A DNA stretch of 64,000 nucleotides from Halomonas cupida. GTDB taxonomy: Bacteria > Pseudomonadota > Gammaproteobacteria > Pseudomonadales > Halomonadaceae. The DNA is taken from assembly GCF_900142755.1 (NCBI RefSeq), contig NZ_FRCA01000005.1:1-64000 (forward strand), given 5' to 3'. This document shows, piece after piece, positions 53,942 to 62,679 of the stretch. A model generated the notes under the pieces. That model saw nothing but the letters and a program-made list of their open reading frames with translations, was not told the DNA's origin and did no database searches. The stretch's first letter is position 1; each line of letters opens with the position of its first letter. The position numbers and the translations under genes were made by a program.

Positions 53942-54130
53942 ATGGCTACCTCGCCCGACTCGCCCCGGCCTTCCGCCCTGCACGCCAGCACTACATCACA
54001 ACGCGGACAACCGAAAACCGTAACCAGCGAAGCGCTACTGGGAACGGATGGCCAGCTGATCATCGAGCACAATGGCCAGCAGTATCGACTGCGCAGAACA
54101 CGCCACAACAAGCTGATTCTGACGCTCTGA
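53942..54130 (+). CDS. hemP: Hemin uptake protein HemP
   Basis: A 62-residue protein of the HemP/HmuP family. The C-terminal core LLGTDGQLIIEHNGQQYRLR, ending RRTRHNKLILTL, is the family signature; the N-terminal 30 residues are low-complexity. In other bacteria HemP/HmuP is needed for expression of the heme receptor. Two Fur boxes lie upstream and the TonB receptor follows after 110 bp, so it is the first gene of the heme locus. ATG 53942 is the only start that keeps the core without an unrelated leader. Confidence 0.9.
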   Translation: MATSPDSPRPSALHASTTSQRGQPKTVTSEALLGTDGQLIIEHNGQQYRLRRTRHNKLILTL

Positions 54131-54240
54131 AGGAATAGCGAAGTCCTTGCCCAGCAATACTCAAGACGCCCTGACAACCTCAACAGCCAGCCCGGGCGCT
54201 CCCGCCCCAGCCAGCCAGATCACCAGCGGAAGCAACGCCA

Positions 54241-56313
54241 ATGAAATGCATGGTTCACAGTGGTCGCTGGCTGGCCCCGGTGCCTGGTACAACACTGGTA
54301 CTCACTACCACACTCGTACTGGGCACGAGCCTGGCCCCGATGGCACTGGCCCAGACCTCATCCTCTCCGGACGCCGCCAACACTCCATCAACTGTCGACA
54401 CACCACCAACTGCCGACAACGACACTCTAGTCGTCACCGAGACTCGACTCCCTGAGGACCTCCTGCGTGCCCCGATGATCATTGATGTCATTCAGCGAGA
54501 TGATCCGGCGCTGTCCACCGCAACTCGCTGGGAGGACGTGATTACTCAACAGCCTGGCGTCCATGTCAGTGGTAGCGGGCGGCGCAACGGGCAGACCATC
54601 AGCATGCGTGGTTTCGATAACCAGGGTGTACTGATTCGGCTCGACGGGGTACGTCAAGACATCACCACCGGACACCTGGGCAACTTCTTCGCCGACCCGG
54701 CGCTGCTCAAGGAGGTACAGATCGCCCGCGGTGCGCTGTCGAGCCTGTATGGCGGCAATGCCATGGGCGGCGTGATCAACCTGACCACGGTGAATGCGGC
54801 GGATCTGCTGGCTCCCGGCGAGGACGGTGGCGTGCGCGTGTCACTGTCCGGCGCCACCGGTGCCCATGAAATCGGCTCTCACCTGAGCTTCTTCGGGCGC
54901 AGTGGTGAAGGTGTCGGTAGCCTGGATGGGCTGGTATCGCTGGGCTACAGCGACTCCGGCGATATTCGCCGCGCCGGTGGTGAAGATGCCGAGGAAGATG
55001 CTCAGCTGACCAGTATGCTGGCCAAGGGGGGCTGGCAGGTTACCGAGGATCAGCGCCTGACGGCCAGCTGGCAGCACTATCGCGAAGACAGCCTGCAACC
55101 CGCCAACCCTCAGCAGATCGAGGTCACATCCAGCAACGACCAGGTCGACCGTGATGTCACCAGCGACAATGCCCAGATCGCTCATCACTGGACGCCCAAC
55201 GAGGTCACCTCACTGGATACGCGGTTGTCGCTGAGCCGCCAGGACATCGACGACACGGACTCCCGAACCCTGACCCGCTATGGGCTGCAGAGCGATGGTG
55301 TCACTCGCTTCGAGCACGGCTGGCTCGACCAGACCCTGGTGTTCGGCGTCGAGCTGGAACACGCCGAGCAGGACGCCAGTGGCGGAGCCTCCGGCTTCCC
55401 GGATGCTGACATCGACACCAGCGCCATCTATGTCGATGACACTCTGACCGTTGGCAACTACCTCAGTAATGGTGGTATCGGTGAGTTCGACCTCGGTCTG
55501 GGGCTGCGCTACGACAACTATCAGGCGTCGAACCAGGACGGCGACAACAGCGACCATGACGAACTGTCACCAAGGGTTCGTCTCGCCTGGCGACCGACGT
55601 CCGAGTTGATGCTCTACAGCGGCTATGCCGAAGCCTTTCGCGCCCCGACACTGAACGAACTGTACACCACCGACCGTCATTTCGCTGGCTTCTGTGCCGG
55701 ACCCCGTTTCTGTGTGCCGGACAATTTCTGGGTGCCCAACCCCGAGCTGTCCCCGGAGACCAGCCATACCTGGGAAAGCGGTTTCAACTGGCAGTCGGGT
55801 GAGCTGTCACTGCGCGGTAGCTACTTCGATACCCGCGCCGATGACTTCATCGATACCGAGGTCGATATCCAGGCCGGTACTACTCAGGCAGTCAATGTCT
55901 CGCGGGCGCACCTGTGGGGCTACGACCTGCGACTCGGCTATCAGCCCGGCGCCCTGCCGGAACTGGATACCTTTGCGGCCCTGTCCGAAGTCTCGGGCAA
56001 GGATCGCGACAGTGGCGAGGGTCTGGGTAGCCAGACACCGTTGGAAGCCACTCTGGGCGCCGACTGGCATTTCACCGGCAGTCATCTGACGCTGGGCTGG
56101 CGTGGACGCTTCGCCCAGTCCTTCGACGACACCGATGACGGCAGCCAACTGCCCGGCTACGGCCTCAACGATCTACAACTGGCCTGGCAGCCCAGTGCCC
56201 AGCTGACAACCTCTCTGCGTCTGGCCAATGCCGGCGACAAGGAGTGGTTCCGCCCGGACGGCAGCCTCGGCGATGGCCGCAGTCTGCTCGCCAATATCAG
56301 CTACCAATGGTAG
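54241..56313 (+). CDS. TonB-dependent heme/hemoglobin receptor
   Basis: A 690-residue outer-membrane receptor. Signal peptide about 1-38, TonB box DTLVVTETRLPED (about 61-73), plug domain with QQPGVHVSGSGRRNGQTISM, GVLIRLDGVRQD, ARGALSSLYGGNAMGGVINL, then a 22-strand barrel ending in the aromatic NISYQW. The FRAPTLNELYTT block and the NPxL motif (VPNPELSPETSHTWESG) are typical of HemR/HutA-type heme receptors. The following genes encode HemS and a heme ABC transporter. Fur control is expected from the upstream boxes. Confidence 0.93.
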   Translation: MKCMVHSGRWLAPVPGTTLVLTTTLVLGTSLAPMALAQTSSSPDAANTPSTVDTPPTADNDTLVVTETRLPEDLLRAPMIIDVIQRDDPALSTATRWEDVITQQPGVHVSGSGRRNGQTISMRGFDNQGVLIRLDGVRQDITTGHLGNFFADPALLKEVQIARGALSSLYGGNAMGGVINLTTVNAADLLAPGEDGGVRVSLSGATGAHEIGSHLSFFGRSGEGVGSLDGLVSLGYSDSGDIRRAGGEDAEEDAQLTSMLAKGGWQVTEDQRLTASWQHYREDSLQPANPQQIEVTSSNDQVDRDVTSDNAQIAHHWTPNEVTSLDTRLSLSRQDIDDTDSRTLTRYGLQSDGVTRFEHGWLDQTLVFGVELEHAEQDASGGASGFPDADIDTSAIYVDDTLTVGNYLSNGGIGEFDLGLGLRYDNYQASNQDGDNSDHDELSPRVRLAWRPTSELMLYSGYAEAFRAPTLNELYTTDRHFAGFCAGPRFCVPDNFWVPNPELSPETSHTWESGFNWQSGELSLRGSYFDTRADDFIDTEVDIQAGTTQAVNVSRAHLWGYDLRLGYQPGALPELDTFAALSEVSGKDRDSGEGLGSQTPLEATLGADWHFTGSHLTLGWRGRFAQSFDDTDDGSQLPGYGLNDLQLAWQPSAQLTTSLRLANAGDKEWFRPDGSLGDGRSLLANISYQW

Positions 56314-56324
56314 GAGGTCCGACC

Positions 56325-57368
56325 ATGAGCGAAGACCAACGTCGCGCCATTCTCGACGCTTTCCGCAATCTGCGTGAATCCAGTCCACACACGCCAGCCA
56401 TTGTTCTCGCCGAGCGCCTGGGCGTCAGCGAGGGAGCACTGCAGGCAGCACGACTCGGTGAAGATGTCACCACCCTGCCCTATGCACCACATACGCTGGC
56501 ATCGATGTTTCACAAGCTCGGGCCCGTCAAGGCGCTGACCCGCTCGCGTCTGGCCGTACTCGAGCAGACCGGCATCTACCCGCGTGTCAGTGGTGGTGGC
56601 CATGCGGGGCTGCTCCTCGATCCCGGCGGCCTGGACCTGCGCCTGCTCTACCGCCACTGGCATTGGGCCTGCATGATCCGCGATGAGCTGCCGCAGGGTG
56701 TACGCTTCAGCGTACAGATCTTCGATCGCCACGGGCGCGCTGTCCACAAGGCGTTCTGCCAGTCCCCCGCTCATCATGCCTGGTGGCAGTCGATTGCCGA
56801 GGAAGGTAGCGAGGACGCCCCCTGCTTCGTGGGACTCGGTGAGCCGGCAAGCGATAAATCTGTATCCGTTCCCATTGCCGGCCTCGCCGAGGAATGGGCG
56901 AAAATGACCGACGTCCACCAGTTCTTCGGCCTGCTGAGCCGTCACCAACTGCAACGGCGCGATGCCAATGCATTGATGGAAGGACGCTTTACCCGTGCCT
57001 TGACCGGCGGCTGTGTAGAGCAGCTGCTACATGCAGCGGCAGATGCCAACCAGGGGGTAATGATCTTTGTTGCCAGCCCCGGTTGCGTGCAGATCCGTAG
57101 CGGGGTCATCCCCCAGCCCGAGCGCAAGCGTGGCTGGCTCAACCTGTTTGCCGCCGATGCCACTCTGCACCTGGACGACACTGCCATTGCCGAGGTCTGG
57201 GAGGTGTTCAAACCCAACAGAGACGGCGGTGTCACCAGCCTCGAAGCCTTCGATGCCTCAGGCGAGCTGGTTGTGCAGCTTTATGGGGAACGCCGCGAGG
57301 GGCAGCCGGAAGCGCCCGGATGGCGCCGATTGTTGCAAAGCCTCCAGCAACGCGGGTCAGCAGCATGA
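56325..57368 (+). CDS. hemS: Hemin-degrading/trafficking factor HemS family
   Basis: A 347-residue cytoplasmic heme-binding protein of the HemS/PhuS/ShuS family, made of two structural repeats. Landmarks: ARLGEDVTTLPYAPHTLASM (N-repeat), HALLLDPGGLDLRLLY-like HAGLLLDPGGLDLRLL, and RFSVQIFDRHGRAVHKAF; the C-repeat has VHQFFGLLSRHQLQRRDA. It accepts imported heme and delivers it to heme oxygenase or degrades it. TAGGAGG precedes ATG 56325, 11 bp after the receptor stop. Its stop overlaps the hmuT start as ATGA. Confidence 0.9.
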   Translation: MSEDQRRAILDAFRNLRESSPHTPAIVLAERLGVSEGALQAARLGEDVTTLPYAPHTLASMFHKLGPVKALTRSRLAVLEQTGIYPRVSGGGHAGLLLDPGGLDLRLLYRHWHWACMIRDELPQGVRFSVQIFDRHGRAVHKAFCQSPAHHAWWQSIAEEGSEDAPCFVGLGEPASDKSVSVPIAGLAEEWAKMTDVHQFFGLLSRHQLQRRDANALMEGRFTRALTGGCVEQLLHAAADANQGVMIFVASPGCVQIRSGVIPQPERKRGWLNLFAADATLHLDDTAIAEVWEVFKPNRDGGVTSLEAFDASGELVVQLYGERREGQPEAPGWRRLLQSLQQRGSAA

Positions 57369-58228
57369 TGACGCTCCAGCAGCGCATTCCGTTTCTGGTC
57401 CTGTTGCTCGCGCTAGTACTGTGCAGTCACACCGTCGCGGCCTCTCCCCGTACCCTGGTGCTGGGGTCAGATGTGGCCGAGATCGTCGCCGCACTCGGCG
57501 AGAGTGACAACGTGATCGCACGTGACGATACGGTGGACTGGCCCGCCGAGTTGGCCAGCCTGCCGTCGATCGGCTATCTACGTAACCTGTCCGGTGAAAG
57601 CGTACTCAGTCTGGCTCCTCAGCGCGTGATCGCTGCCCAGGCAGCCGGCCCGCGTGAGGTTCTGGCGCAGATTGAAGCCAGTGGCGTGGAGTTGATTCAC
57701 TTCGAGCAGTCGCCGCAATTGGACAACCTGCCGGCACGGATCGACACCCTCGCCGCCATCTACGGGAAGCAGGCCGAAGGCAAGGCACTGATCGAAGAGC
57801 TCGACAGGAGTCGCGAACAGCTTGCCGCACTGCCCCCGCTGGATGGTCTGAAAGTCATGTTCGTGCTGCACCATGGCGGCATGACGCCCATGGTCGCGGG
57901 ACAAGGCACCCTCGCTCATCAGCTTGTCGAACGCCTGGGTGCTACCAATGCCTTTGCCGGGATGCAGGGTTATCGCCCGATCTCCGCCGAAGGCCTGGTG
58001 CCGGCAGCCCCCGATGTCGTGATACTGCCCGCAGATGGTCTGGCAGCGCTTGGTGGCCCCGAGGGTCTGTGGCAGCTCCCGGGACTGTCGTTGACACCCG
58101 CCGGGAAGGCGCACCACTACGTTGCCATCAACAGCGGCGCACTGCTCGGCATGGGCCTTCGCACCACCGATGCGCTGATCGCATTGCATGGCCAACTGGC
58201 CGCATTGACTGACGACCTGTCGCCATGA
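57365..58228 (+). CDS. hmuT: Heme ABC transporter periplasmic binding protein HmuT
   Basis: A 287-residue class III binding protein with a signal peptide (about 1-26). RTLVLGSDVAEIVAALGESD starts the mature fold; DTVDWPAELASLPSIGYLRN contains the loop that in HmuT/PhuT supplies the heme-ligating Tyr (here Y in GYLRN). ALLGMGLRTTDAL is the C-terminal conserved piece. It captures heme after TonB-dependent import. Start overlaps hemS; the stop overlaps hmuU (ATGA). Confidence 0.9.
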   Translation: MMTLQQRIPFLVLLLALVLCSHTVAASPRTLVLGSDVAEIVAALGESDNVIARDDTVDWPAELASLPSIGYLRNLSGESVLSLAPQRVIAAQAAGPREVLAQIEASGVELIHFEQSPQLDNLPARIDTLAAIYGKQAEGKALIEELDRSREQLAALPPLDGLKVMFVLHHGGMTPMVAGQGTLAHQLVERLGATNAFAGMQGYRPISAEGLVPAAPDVVILPADGLAALGGPEGLWQLPGLSLTPAGKAHHYVAINSGALLGMGLRTTDALIALHGQLAALTDDLSP

Positions 58229-59262
58229 CCACGACCCCTGTCACTCGCCACGCGCCTCCATCCGACCGGACCGCCTGGCCGCTCAAGCCTCTGTACTGGC
58301 TGGGCTTGTCGCTGGTGCTGGTACTGATCTGGGCAGCCTGCAGTGGGCCACTCGGACTCAGCTGGCAGATGCTGCAGAGCCCCGGAAACACCGGGAGTTG
58401 GCAGGTCTGGTGGCAGTTGCGTGTGCCGCGCCTGGCACTGGGTCTGGGCGTCGGCATGCTGCTGGCGGGGACCGGCACGGCCATGCAGGGGTTGTTCCGC
58501 AACCCACTGGCCGACCCGACCCTGCTGGGCATGGCCAGTGGCGCCGGCTGTGCCGTGGCCCTGTGGATCGTGTTGCTGGACGGTACCCACAGCGTCCTGG
58601 GACTGTATGGTCAATTCATCGCCGGATTCGTCGGCGCCTTTGCGGTGGGGCTGTTCGTATTCAGTCTCGGTAGCGCCCGCCAGGGCAGCGCCGCGCTCTT
58701 CACCCTGTTGCTCGCCGGATTGGCCATCAACACCCTGGCCGCTGCCGGAGGCGGCCTTCTGGCCTTTCTGGCCAATGATCAGCAACTGCGACAGCTCAGC
58801 CTATGGGGCATGGGCAGTCTCGCCAATGCCCTGTGGCCTGCGGTCATTGGTCTATGGCTGGCAGCCCCCATTGCCCTTGCTCTATTGCTGCGTAGCCGAA
58901 GGGATCTCGACCTGCTGCAACTGGGGGACCTCACCGCCCACGCAGCCGGGCTGGACATACCCAGGCTGCGTCGCCGAGTGATTCTTGCCTGCGCTCTGGG
59001 GGTGGGAGTCAGTGTGGCACTGGCTGGTATCATCGGTTTCATCGGCCTGTTGATCCCTCACTGCCTGCGACTGTGGCTGGGGCCGGGACATCGCCTGCTG
59101 ATGCCGGCCTCGATGCTTGGCGGCGCTCTATTGTTGCTGCTTGCCGATAGCCTGGCGCGCAGTCTGGCCACACCTGCCGAGATTCCGGTCGGGTTGTTGA
59201 CCAGCTTGATCGGCGGCCCCTACTTCCTGTGGTTATTGCTCAGGGAGAGCCCGCGATGCTGA
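58225..59262 (+). CDS. hmuU: Heme ABC transporter permease HmuU (FecCD family)
   Basis: A 345-residue inner-membrane permease with about 10 helices. RVPRLALGLGVGMLLAGTGTAMQGLFRNPLADP is the FecCD family landmark (residues ~72-104), and the Q-loop-contacting IGFIGLLIPHCLRLWLGPGH motif is near residue 270. Overlaps both neighbours: four bases with hmuT and seven with hmuV, so the transporter is translationally coupled. Confidence 0.93.
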   Translation: MTTTPVTRHAPPSDRTAWPLKPLYWLGLSLVLVLIWAACSGPLGLSWQMLQSPGNTGSWQVWWQLRVPRLALGLGVGMLLAGTGTAMQGLFRNPLADPTLLGMASGAGCAVALWIVLLDGTHSVLGLYGQFIAGFVGAFAVGLFVFSLGSARQGSAALFTLLLAGLAINTLAAAGGGLLAFLANDQQLRQLSLWGMGSLANALWPAVIGLWLAAPIALALLLRSRRDLDLLQLGDLTAHAAGLDIPRLRRRVILACALGVGVSVALAGIIGFIGLLIPHCLRLWLGPGHRLLMPASMLGGALLLLLADSLARSLATPAEIPVGLLTSLIGGPYFLWLLLRESPRC

Positions 59263-60005
59263 GCCTGGAATCAGCGAGTCTTGAAGGTACCCCCCAGTTG
59301 GCCCCGCTCAGCGATCACATCCATCCCGGACAGCTGTTGGCCATCGTCGGTCCCAATGGTGCCGGCAAGAGCACGTTGCTGGGCCTGTTGAGCGGCTTTC
59401 GCCAGCCGGATCATGGGCGTGTGTGTCTGGAGGGTCAGGAGCTTGCACTCTGGTCAGTGGCCGCACTGGCCGCCAGGCGAGCACTGGTTGCCCAGCAGGA
59501 ACGCCCGGCCTTCGCCTGGCCACTCAGGGACCTGGTGGCGCTGGGCGCTCATTGCAGCGACGACGGCATCGGCCGAACCCTGCAGGAACTGGAACTGGAT
59601 ACGCTGGCCACACGTAGCGTGCTGTCCCTGTCCGGCGGCGAGCTCCAGCGAGTGATGATCGCCCGCGCCCTGTGCCAGTTGAAAGGCCCACAGCCAGGGC
59701 CCCGCTACCTGTTGCTCGATGAGCCGACCAGTGCTCTCGATATCGGCCAGCAGCAGAACCTGATGCGTCTATTGCGACGCCAGACTCGCTGCAGCAACCT
59801 GGCCGTCATCTGCGTACTGCATGACCTCAATCTGGCCAGCCGCTTTGCCGACCGGGTGTGGCTGATGGATCGAGGTTGCCGCATCGACGCCGGCTCCCCT
59901 GCTGACGTGCTGCGTGCCGAGCGGCTGGCACCGATCTATCGGGCCGAGTTGGACGATATCACCTGGGATGATGAAGGTTCATCGCTACTGGCCATTCGGC
60001 GCTAG
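59256..60005 (+). CDS. hmuV: Heme ABC transporter ATP-binding protein HmuV
   Basis: A 249-residue ATPase with Walker A AIVGPNGAGKSTLLGLL, Q-loop VAQQERPAFAWPLRDLV, signature LSLSGGELQRVMIARALCQL, Walker B YLLLDEPTSALD and switch VLHDLNLASRFADRV. GGGAGA precedes ATG 59256. Last gene of hemP-receptor-hemS-hmuTUV. The 3' end overlaps the opposing DUF4202 gene by 21 bp. Confidence 0.93.
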   Translation: MLSLESASLEGTPQLAPLSDHIHPGQLLAIVGPNGAGKSTLLGLLSGFRQPDHGRVCLEGQELALWSVAALAARRALVAQQERPAFAWPLRDLVALGAHCSDDGIGRTLQELELDTLATRSVLSLSGGELQRVMIARALCQLKGPQPGPRYLLLDEPTSALDIGQQQNLMRLLRRQTRCSNLAVICVLHDLNLASRFADRVWLMDRGCRIDAGSPADVLRAERLAPIYRAELDDITWDDEGSSLLAIRR

Positions 60006-60605
60006 GCCGAGACTGCCGCGAACGGCCAGGGCCTCCTCGACCAGCGCCCTGGCGCTGTCGGACATCGGCAGAGCCAGCGCCAGTTCATGTGCCCGAGGCG
60101 ACATCTTGCGCCATGTCTTCTGTACGATACGAATCAGGTGATCATGATCGACCTGTCGGGAGAAGTCAGCGAAGTAGTTCTCCAGAAACACCAGGCAGGC
60201 GCAATCCTCGACCGCCTGAGTCCCCGGGTCGCGCCCCAATCCCTGCTTGCGCACCATACGCGCGGTGTCATCAGCCTCAGCGTCACTGTAGCCTGCCTCG
60301 CGCATGATGGACGCCGTCAGCTCACCGGCACGCTGTCCCTGGTCCCGTCGCCAGGTCAGATAACCGACACGGCCTTCGGGATAATCATCGCGCGGCACTT
60401 CCCAACGCTTGAGATGCTGGGCACGTACTGCCAGGCGCAGGCACTCGCTGGGCGACTCGACCAGTTGTTCCAGCCAGGCGCTCATGCGTCCGGCATGCCA
60501 CAGCTCCAGCGGTTGCGGCTGTCCCTCGACAGTGACTCGGCGCGGGTCCTCGGCATGCAGCCCGTCCAGCGCCAGAAGCGCCTCATGGTAGGGCGTTGTG
60601 TTCAT
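59985..60605 (-). CDS. DUF4202 domain-containing protein
   Basis: A 206-residue protein that matches the DUF4202 family over its whole length: ELWHAGRMSAWLEQLVESPS, LAVRAQHLKRWEVPRDDYPE followed by GRVGYLTWR, and VEDCACLVFLENYFADF. The His-rich first half suggests an HD-like metal fold, but function is unknown. GGAGAG precedes ATG 60605; upstream extension would run through repeat R3. It is convergent with hmuV. Confidence 0.8.
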   Translation of the reverse strand: MNTTPYHEALLALDGLHAEDPRRVTVEGQPQPLELWHAGRMSAWLEQLVESPSECLRLAVRAQHLKRWEVPRDDYPEGRVGYLTWRRDQGQRAGELTASIMREAGYSDAEADDTARMVRKQGLGRDPGTQAVEDCACLVFLENYFADFSRQVDHDHLIRIVQKTWRKMSPRAHELALALPMSDSARALVEEALAVRGSLGLAPNGQ

Positions 60606-60643
60606 GGTCTCTCCACTGCAGGGTTCACGGACATTCTTCATGG

Positions 60644-60816
60644 TATTAACCCGGCATGCTTTCATGTTGGGTTGATGGCGGCACAGGGACGTGCCGCCGT
60701 CGGCCATCAGGCCGATGCGAGACGGCACCACACCAGCAGATCCGTGCATCTACGCCAGTGTGGTGCGGGCGACAATCAAATCGATCAGGATGAGCTATTT
60801 GATTGCCATGTTAATA
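60644..60816. repeat. TATTAAC dispersed repeat element, copy R3 (full length)
   Basis: Bounded by TATTAAC and GTTAATA as in R1. It differs from R1/R2 at about 12 positions. The fourth stem is perfectly paired here (GCACCACAC / GTGTGGTGC) where R2 has a C-A mismatch; the first hairpin keeps pairing by G-U (CATGTTGGGTT). It occupies most of the 331-bp gap 60606-60936. Confidence 0.9.
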
Positions 60817-60880
60817 ATAGTGCCATCGGCACGGACTCGGCAGGAAAGATCTCCGCTCGGGAACAGCGTCCGGATACACG

Positions 60881-60906
60881 GAAGCCGACGCCATGGCGTC
60901 GGCTTC
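60881..60906 (-). terminator. Terminator-like palindrome downstream of OMP gene
   Basis: A perfect 26-bp palindrome centred on CCATGG (arms GAAGCCGACGC / GCGTCGGCTTC) lies 31 bp after the stop codon of the minus-strand gene. No U-tract. Confidence 0.5.
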
Positions 60907-60936
60907 CTGGAGTGCCTGAACTGGGTTCCCGTCAGA

Positions 60937-61491
60937 TCAGAAGGTATAGACCACACTGCCGGTAAGGCTATCGATATTACCGATATCACCGGTATCAATG
61001 CGTTCGACCTCGAGACGGCCGGTAACATCAAACAACTTGAGGCGTGCACCGATGCCATAGACCGGGTCAGTACCATCAAAGTTGCGGTCGAGATTGCCAT
61101 CGCCACGGCGCTCGGCATCCCACTCAGCGAAACCTGCCTTGCCGTAGACACCGAAGGGGCCAAAGCTCAGCCCGGCAATGCCCATCGCCTGCCAGCTGTC
61201 GATCTCCAGTGACGCCGCATGCCCATCGACGTGGTCATGCAACTTGCCACCATTCATGTACGACAGTTCAGCCCCCAGGTCGAGAAACGGCAGCCAGCCG
61301 AAGTTGTAGCCGGCAAACACCTTGGCCAATCCGGCATCATCATCAAAATCCCCGTCGCCCTCGATCTGCCCTGCACCAGCCCCCAGATAGAAGCCAGTGT
61401 TACCGCCAGCGAAGCAGTGGGAAGACATCAACAACAGAACGCTACTCAGGCATACCGCCCAGAACGTTTCTCGACGCACGACCAGTGACAT
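60937..61491 (-). CDS. Outer-membrane beta-barrel protein, OmpA/OmpW-like porin family
   Basis: A 184-residue protein with a signal peptide (about 1-28, ending SSHCFAG) and alternating amphipathic strands (GFYLGAGAGQIEG, VFAGYNFGWLPFLDLGAELS, SFGPFGVYGKAGFAEWD, YGIGARLKLFDVTGRLEVER) ending in the C-terminal aromatic GSVVYTF. This fits an eight-stranded barrel of the 'outer membrane beta-barrel' group. Specific function unknown. Divergent from the zinc operon; the shared 328-bp gap holds a Zur box near the zinc side. Confidence 0.8.
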   Translation of the reverse strand: MSLVVRRETFWAVCLSSVLLLMSSHCFAGGNTGFYLGAGAGQIEGDGDFDDDAGLAKVFAGYNFGWLPFLDLGAELSYMNGGKLHDHVDGHAASLEIDSWQAMGIAGLSFGPFGVYGKAGFAEWDAERRGDGNLDRNFDGTDPVYGIGARLKLFDVTGRLEVERIDTGDIGNIDSLTGSVVYTF

Positions 61492-61780
61492 CAGACAAGC
61501 TCCATTTGAAATCCCTAGACCTGTGCAGAATCACTTACAGGCAATACTGTCGAAGTCTATCGCGGGAAAGGCAATCCTGCAGCGGGAAATTTTGCATGAG
61601 CAACAGCCTCGTGTTTCTGCTCCTCGCTGCCCAGCGCAGATATTCTGCAGAATCAATCTCCTACAGACAAGCATACGCTATATGCATCTTTTTGATATTC
61701 CCCTGGCCCCTCCCTCTCGGGCAGCTCCCGGGGCGGGTCCTTCATGACGTCATCAACCAGACGTAGCCCTGGACGCTATT

Positions 61781-61793
61781 GTTATGTTATAAC
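61781..61793. promoter_or_regulatory. Candidate Zur box
   Basis: GTTAT-GTT-ATAAC is an inverted repeat of the Zur type in an AT-rich patch, 26 bp before the 46-codon gene that opens the zinc operon. Nothing else notable is seen between 61492 and 61780. Confidence 0.6.
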
Positions 61794-61819
61794 CTTTTTC
61801 ATCGTAGTGGAGTCTGTTC

Positions 61820-61960
61820 ATGTCACATAGTCACCGCCCGGAAGGGCCCTGCCACTTTTCCCTGATGTCGCTATCGGTCTGGCGACGACTTGCTCTGGTA
61901 CTGGTACCCCTGGTACCCCTGTGGCTGGCTGTCGCCTGGTCAGCAGGATGGTGGCACTGA
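61820..61960 (+). CDS. Small 46-residue membrane protein, first gene of zinc operon
   Basis: A short frame with GGAG at 61809-61812, start ATG 61820, and stop TGA overlapping the znuC ATG as TGATG. The product begins MSHSHRPEGPCHFSLMSLSV, has one hydrophobic segment (about residues 24-41, WRRLALVLVPLVPLWLAVAW) and ends AGWWH. His and Cys near the N-terminus could bind metal. Position behind a Zur box and coupling to znuC argue that it is real. No family is known to me. Confidence 0.6.
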   Translation: MSHSHRPEGPCHFSLMSLSVWRRLALVLVPLVPLWLAVAWSAGWWH

Positions 61961-62679
61961 TGTCGCGCCTGCAGCTCAAGGACCTGCAACTGGCACGAGG
62001 TGGGCGCACCGTTCTGGAACATCTCGAAGGTCACTTTCAGGATGCCGCCATTACCGCCCTGATCGGCGCCAATGGCGCCGGCAAGAGCACTCTGATTCAG
62101 GCCATCATGGGCACGCTGACGCCAGTCAACGGCCACATAGAATGCCAGGTGCCCGCCGTGCGTCGTGCCTGGTTGCCCCAGCAACTCGCCCTGGATCTGA
62201 GTTTCCCGATGAGCGTCGAGGAACTGATCATGACCGGCACCTGGCCGAGTCACGGCGCCTTCCTCGGTTACTGTGGTGCGCATTATCGACGCGGGCGCGA
62301 CATCATGCAGCGACTGGGCATTTCCCATCTCGCTCACCGGCCGCTTGGCGAGTTGTCAGGCGGTCAGCGCCAGCGTGCGCTGATTGGCCGCACCCTGATG
62401 CAGGAAGCCGAACTACTGCTGCTCGACGAGCCCTTCGCCAATGTCGATATCGATACCGTCGAAGTGCTGATGGATGTCCTGCGCGAAATGGCCAGCGAAG
62501 GGGCAACCATCATCGTCGTCCTGCATGACATGGAGCAACTGGCGCGCCTTGCCGATGATGTGCTGATCCTGACGGAGGGCCATGGCCGCTGGGCTTCACC
62601 GGATATACTTGTCGACCGCCATACCGGCCAGTTGTCACGACCACCACGCCTGCCGCTGACCTTCCCGGGATCCGTCTGA
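61960..62679 (+). CDS. znuC: Zinc (metal) ABC transporter ATP-binding protein
   Basis: A 239-residue ATPase with Walker A ALIGANGAGKSTLIQAI, signature GELSGGQRQRALIGRTLM, Walker B LLLLDEPFANVD and the switch His in VVLHDMEQLARLAD. Sequence around PMSVEELIMTGTWPSHGAFL is typical of Mn/Zn transporters. Start ATG 61960 overlaps the stop of the small upstream gene. With znuB and the solute-binding gene that follows, it forms a cluster A-I metal importer; Zur box favours zinc. Confidence 0.88.
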   Translation: MSRLQLKDLQLARGGRTVLEHLEGHFQDAAITALIGANGAGKSTLIQAIMGTLTPVNGHIECQVPAVRRAWLPQQLALDLSFPMSVEELIMTGTWPSHGAFLGYCGAHYRRGRDIMQRLGISHLAHRPLGELSGGQRQRALIGRTLMQEAELLLLDEPFANVDIDTVEVLMDVLREMASEGATIIVVLHDMEQLARLADDVLILTEGHGRWASPDILVDRHTGQLSRPPRLPLTFPGSV

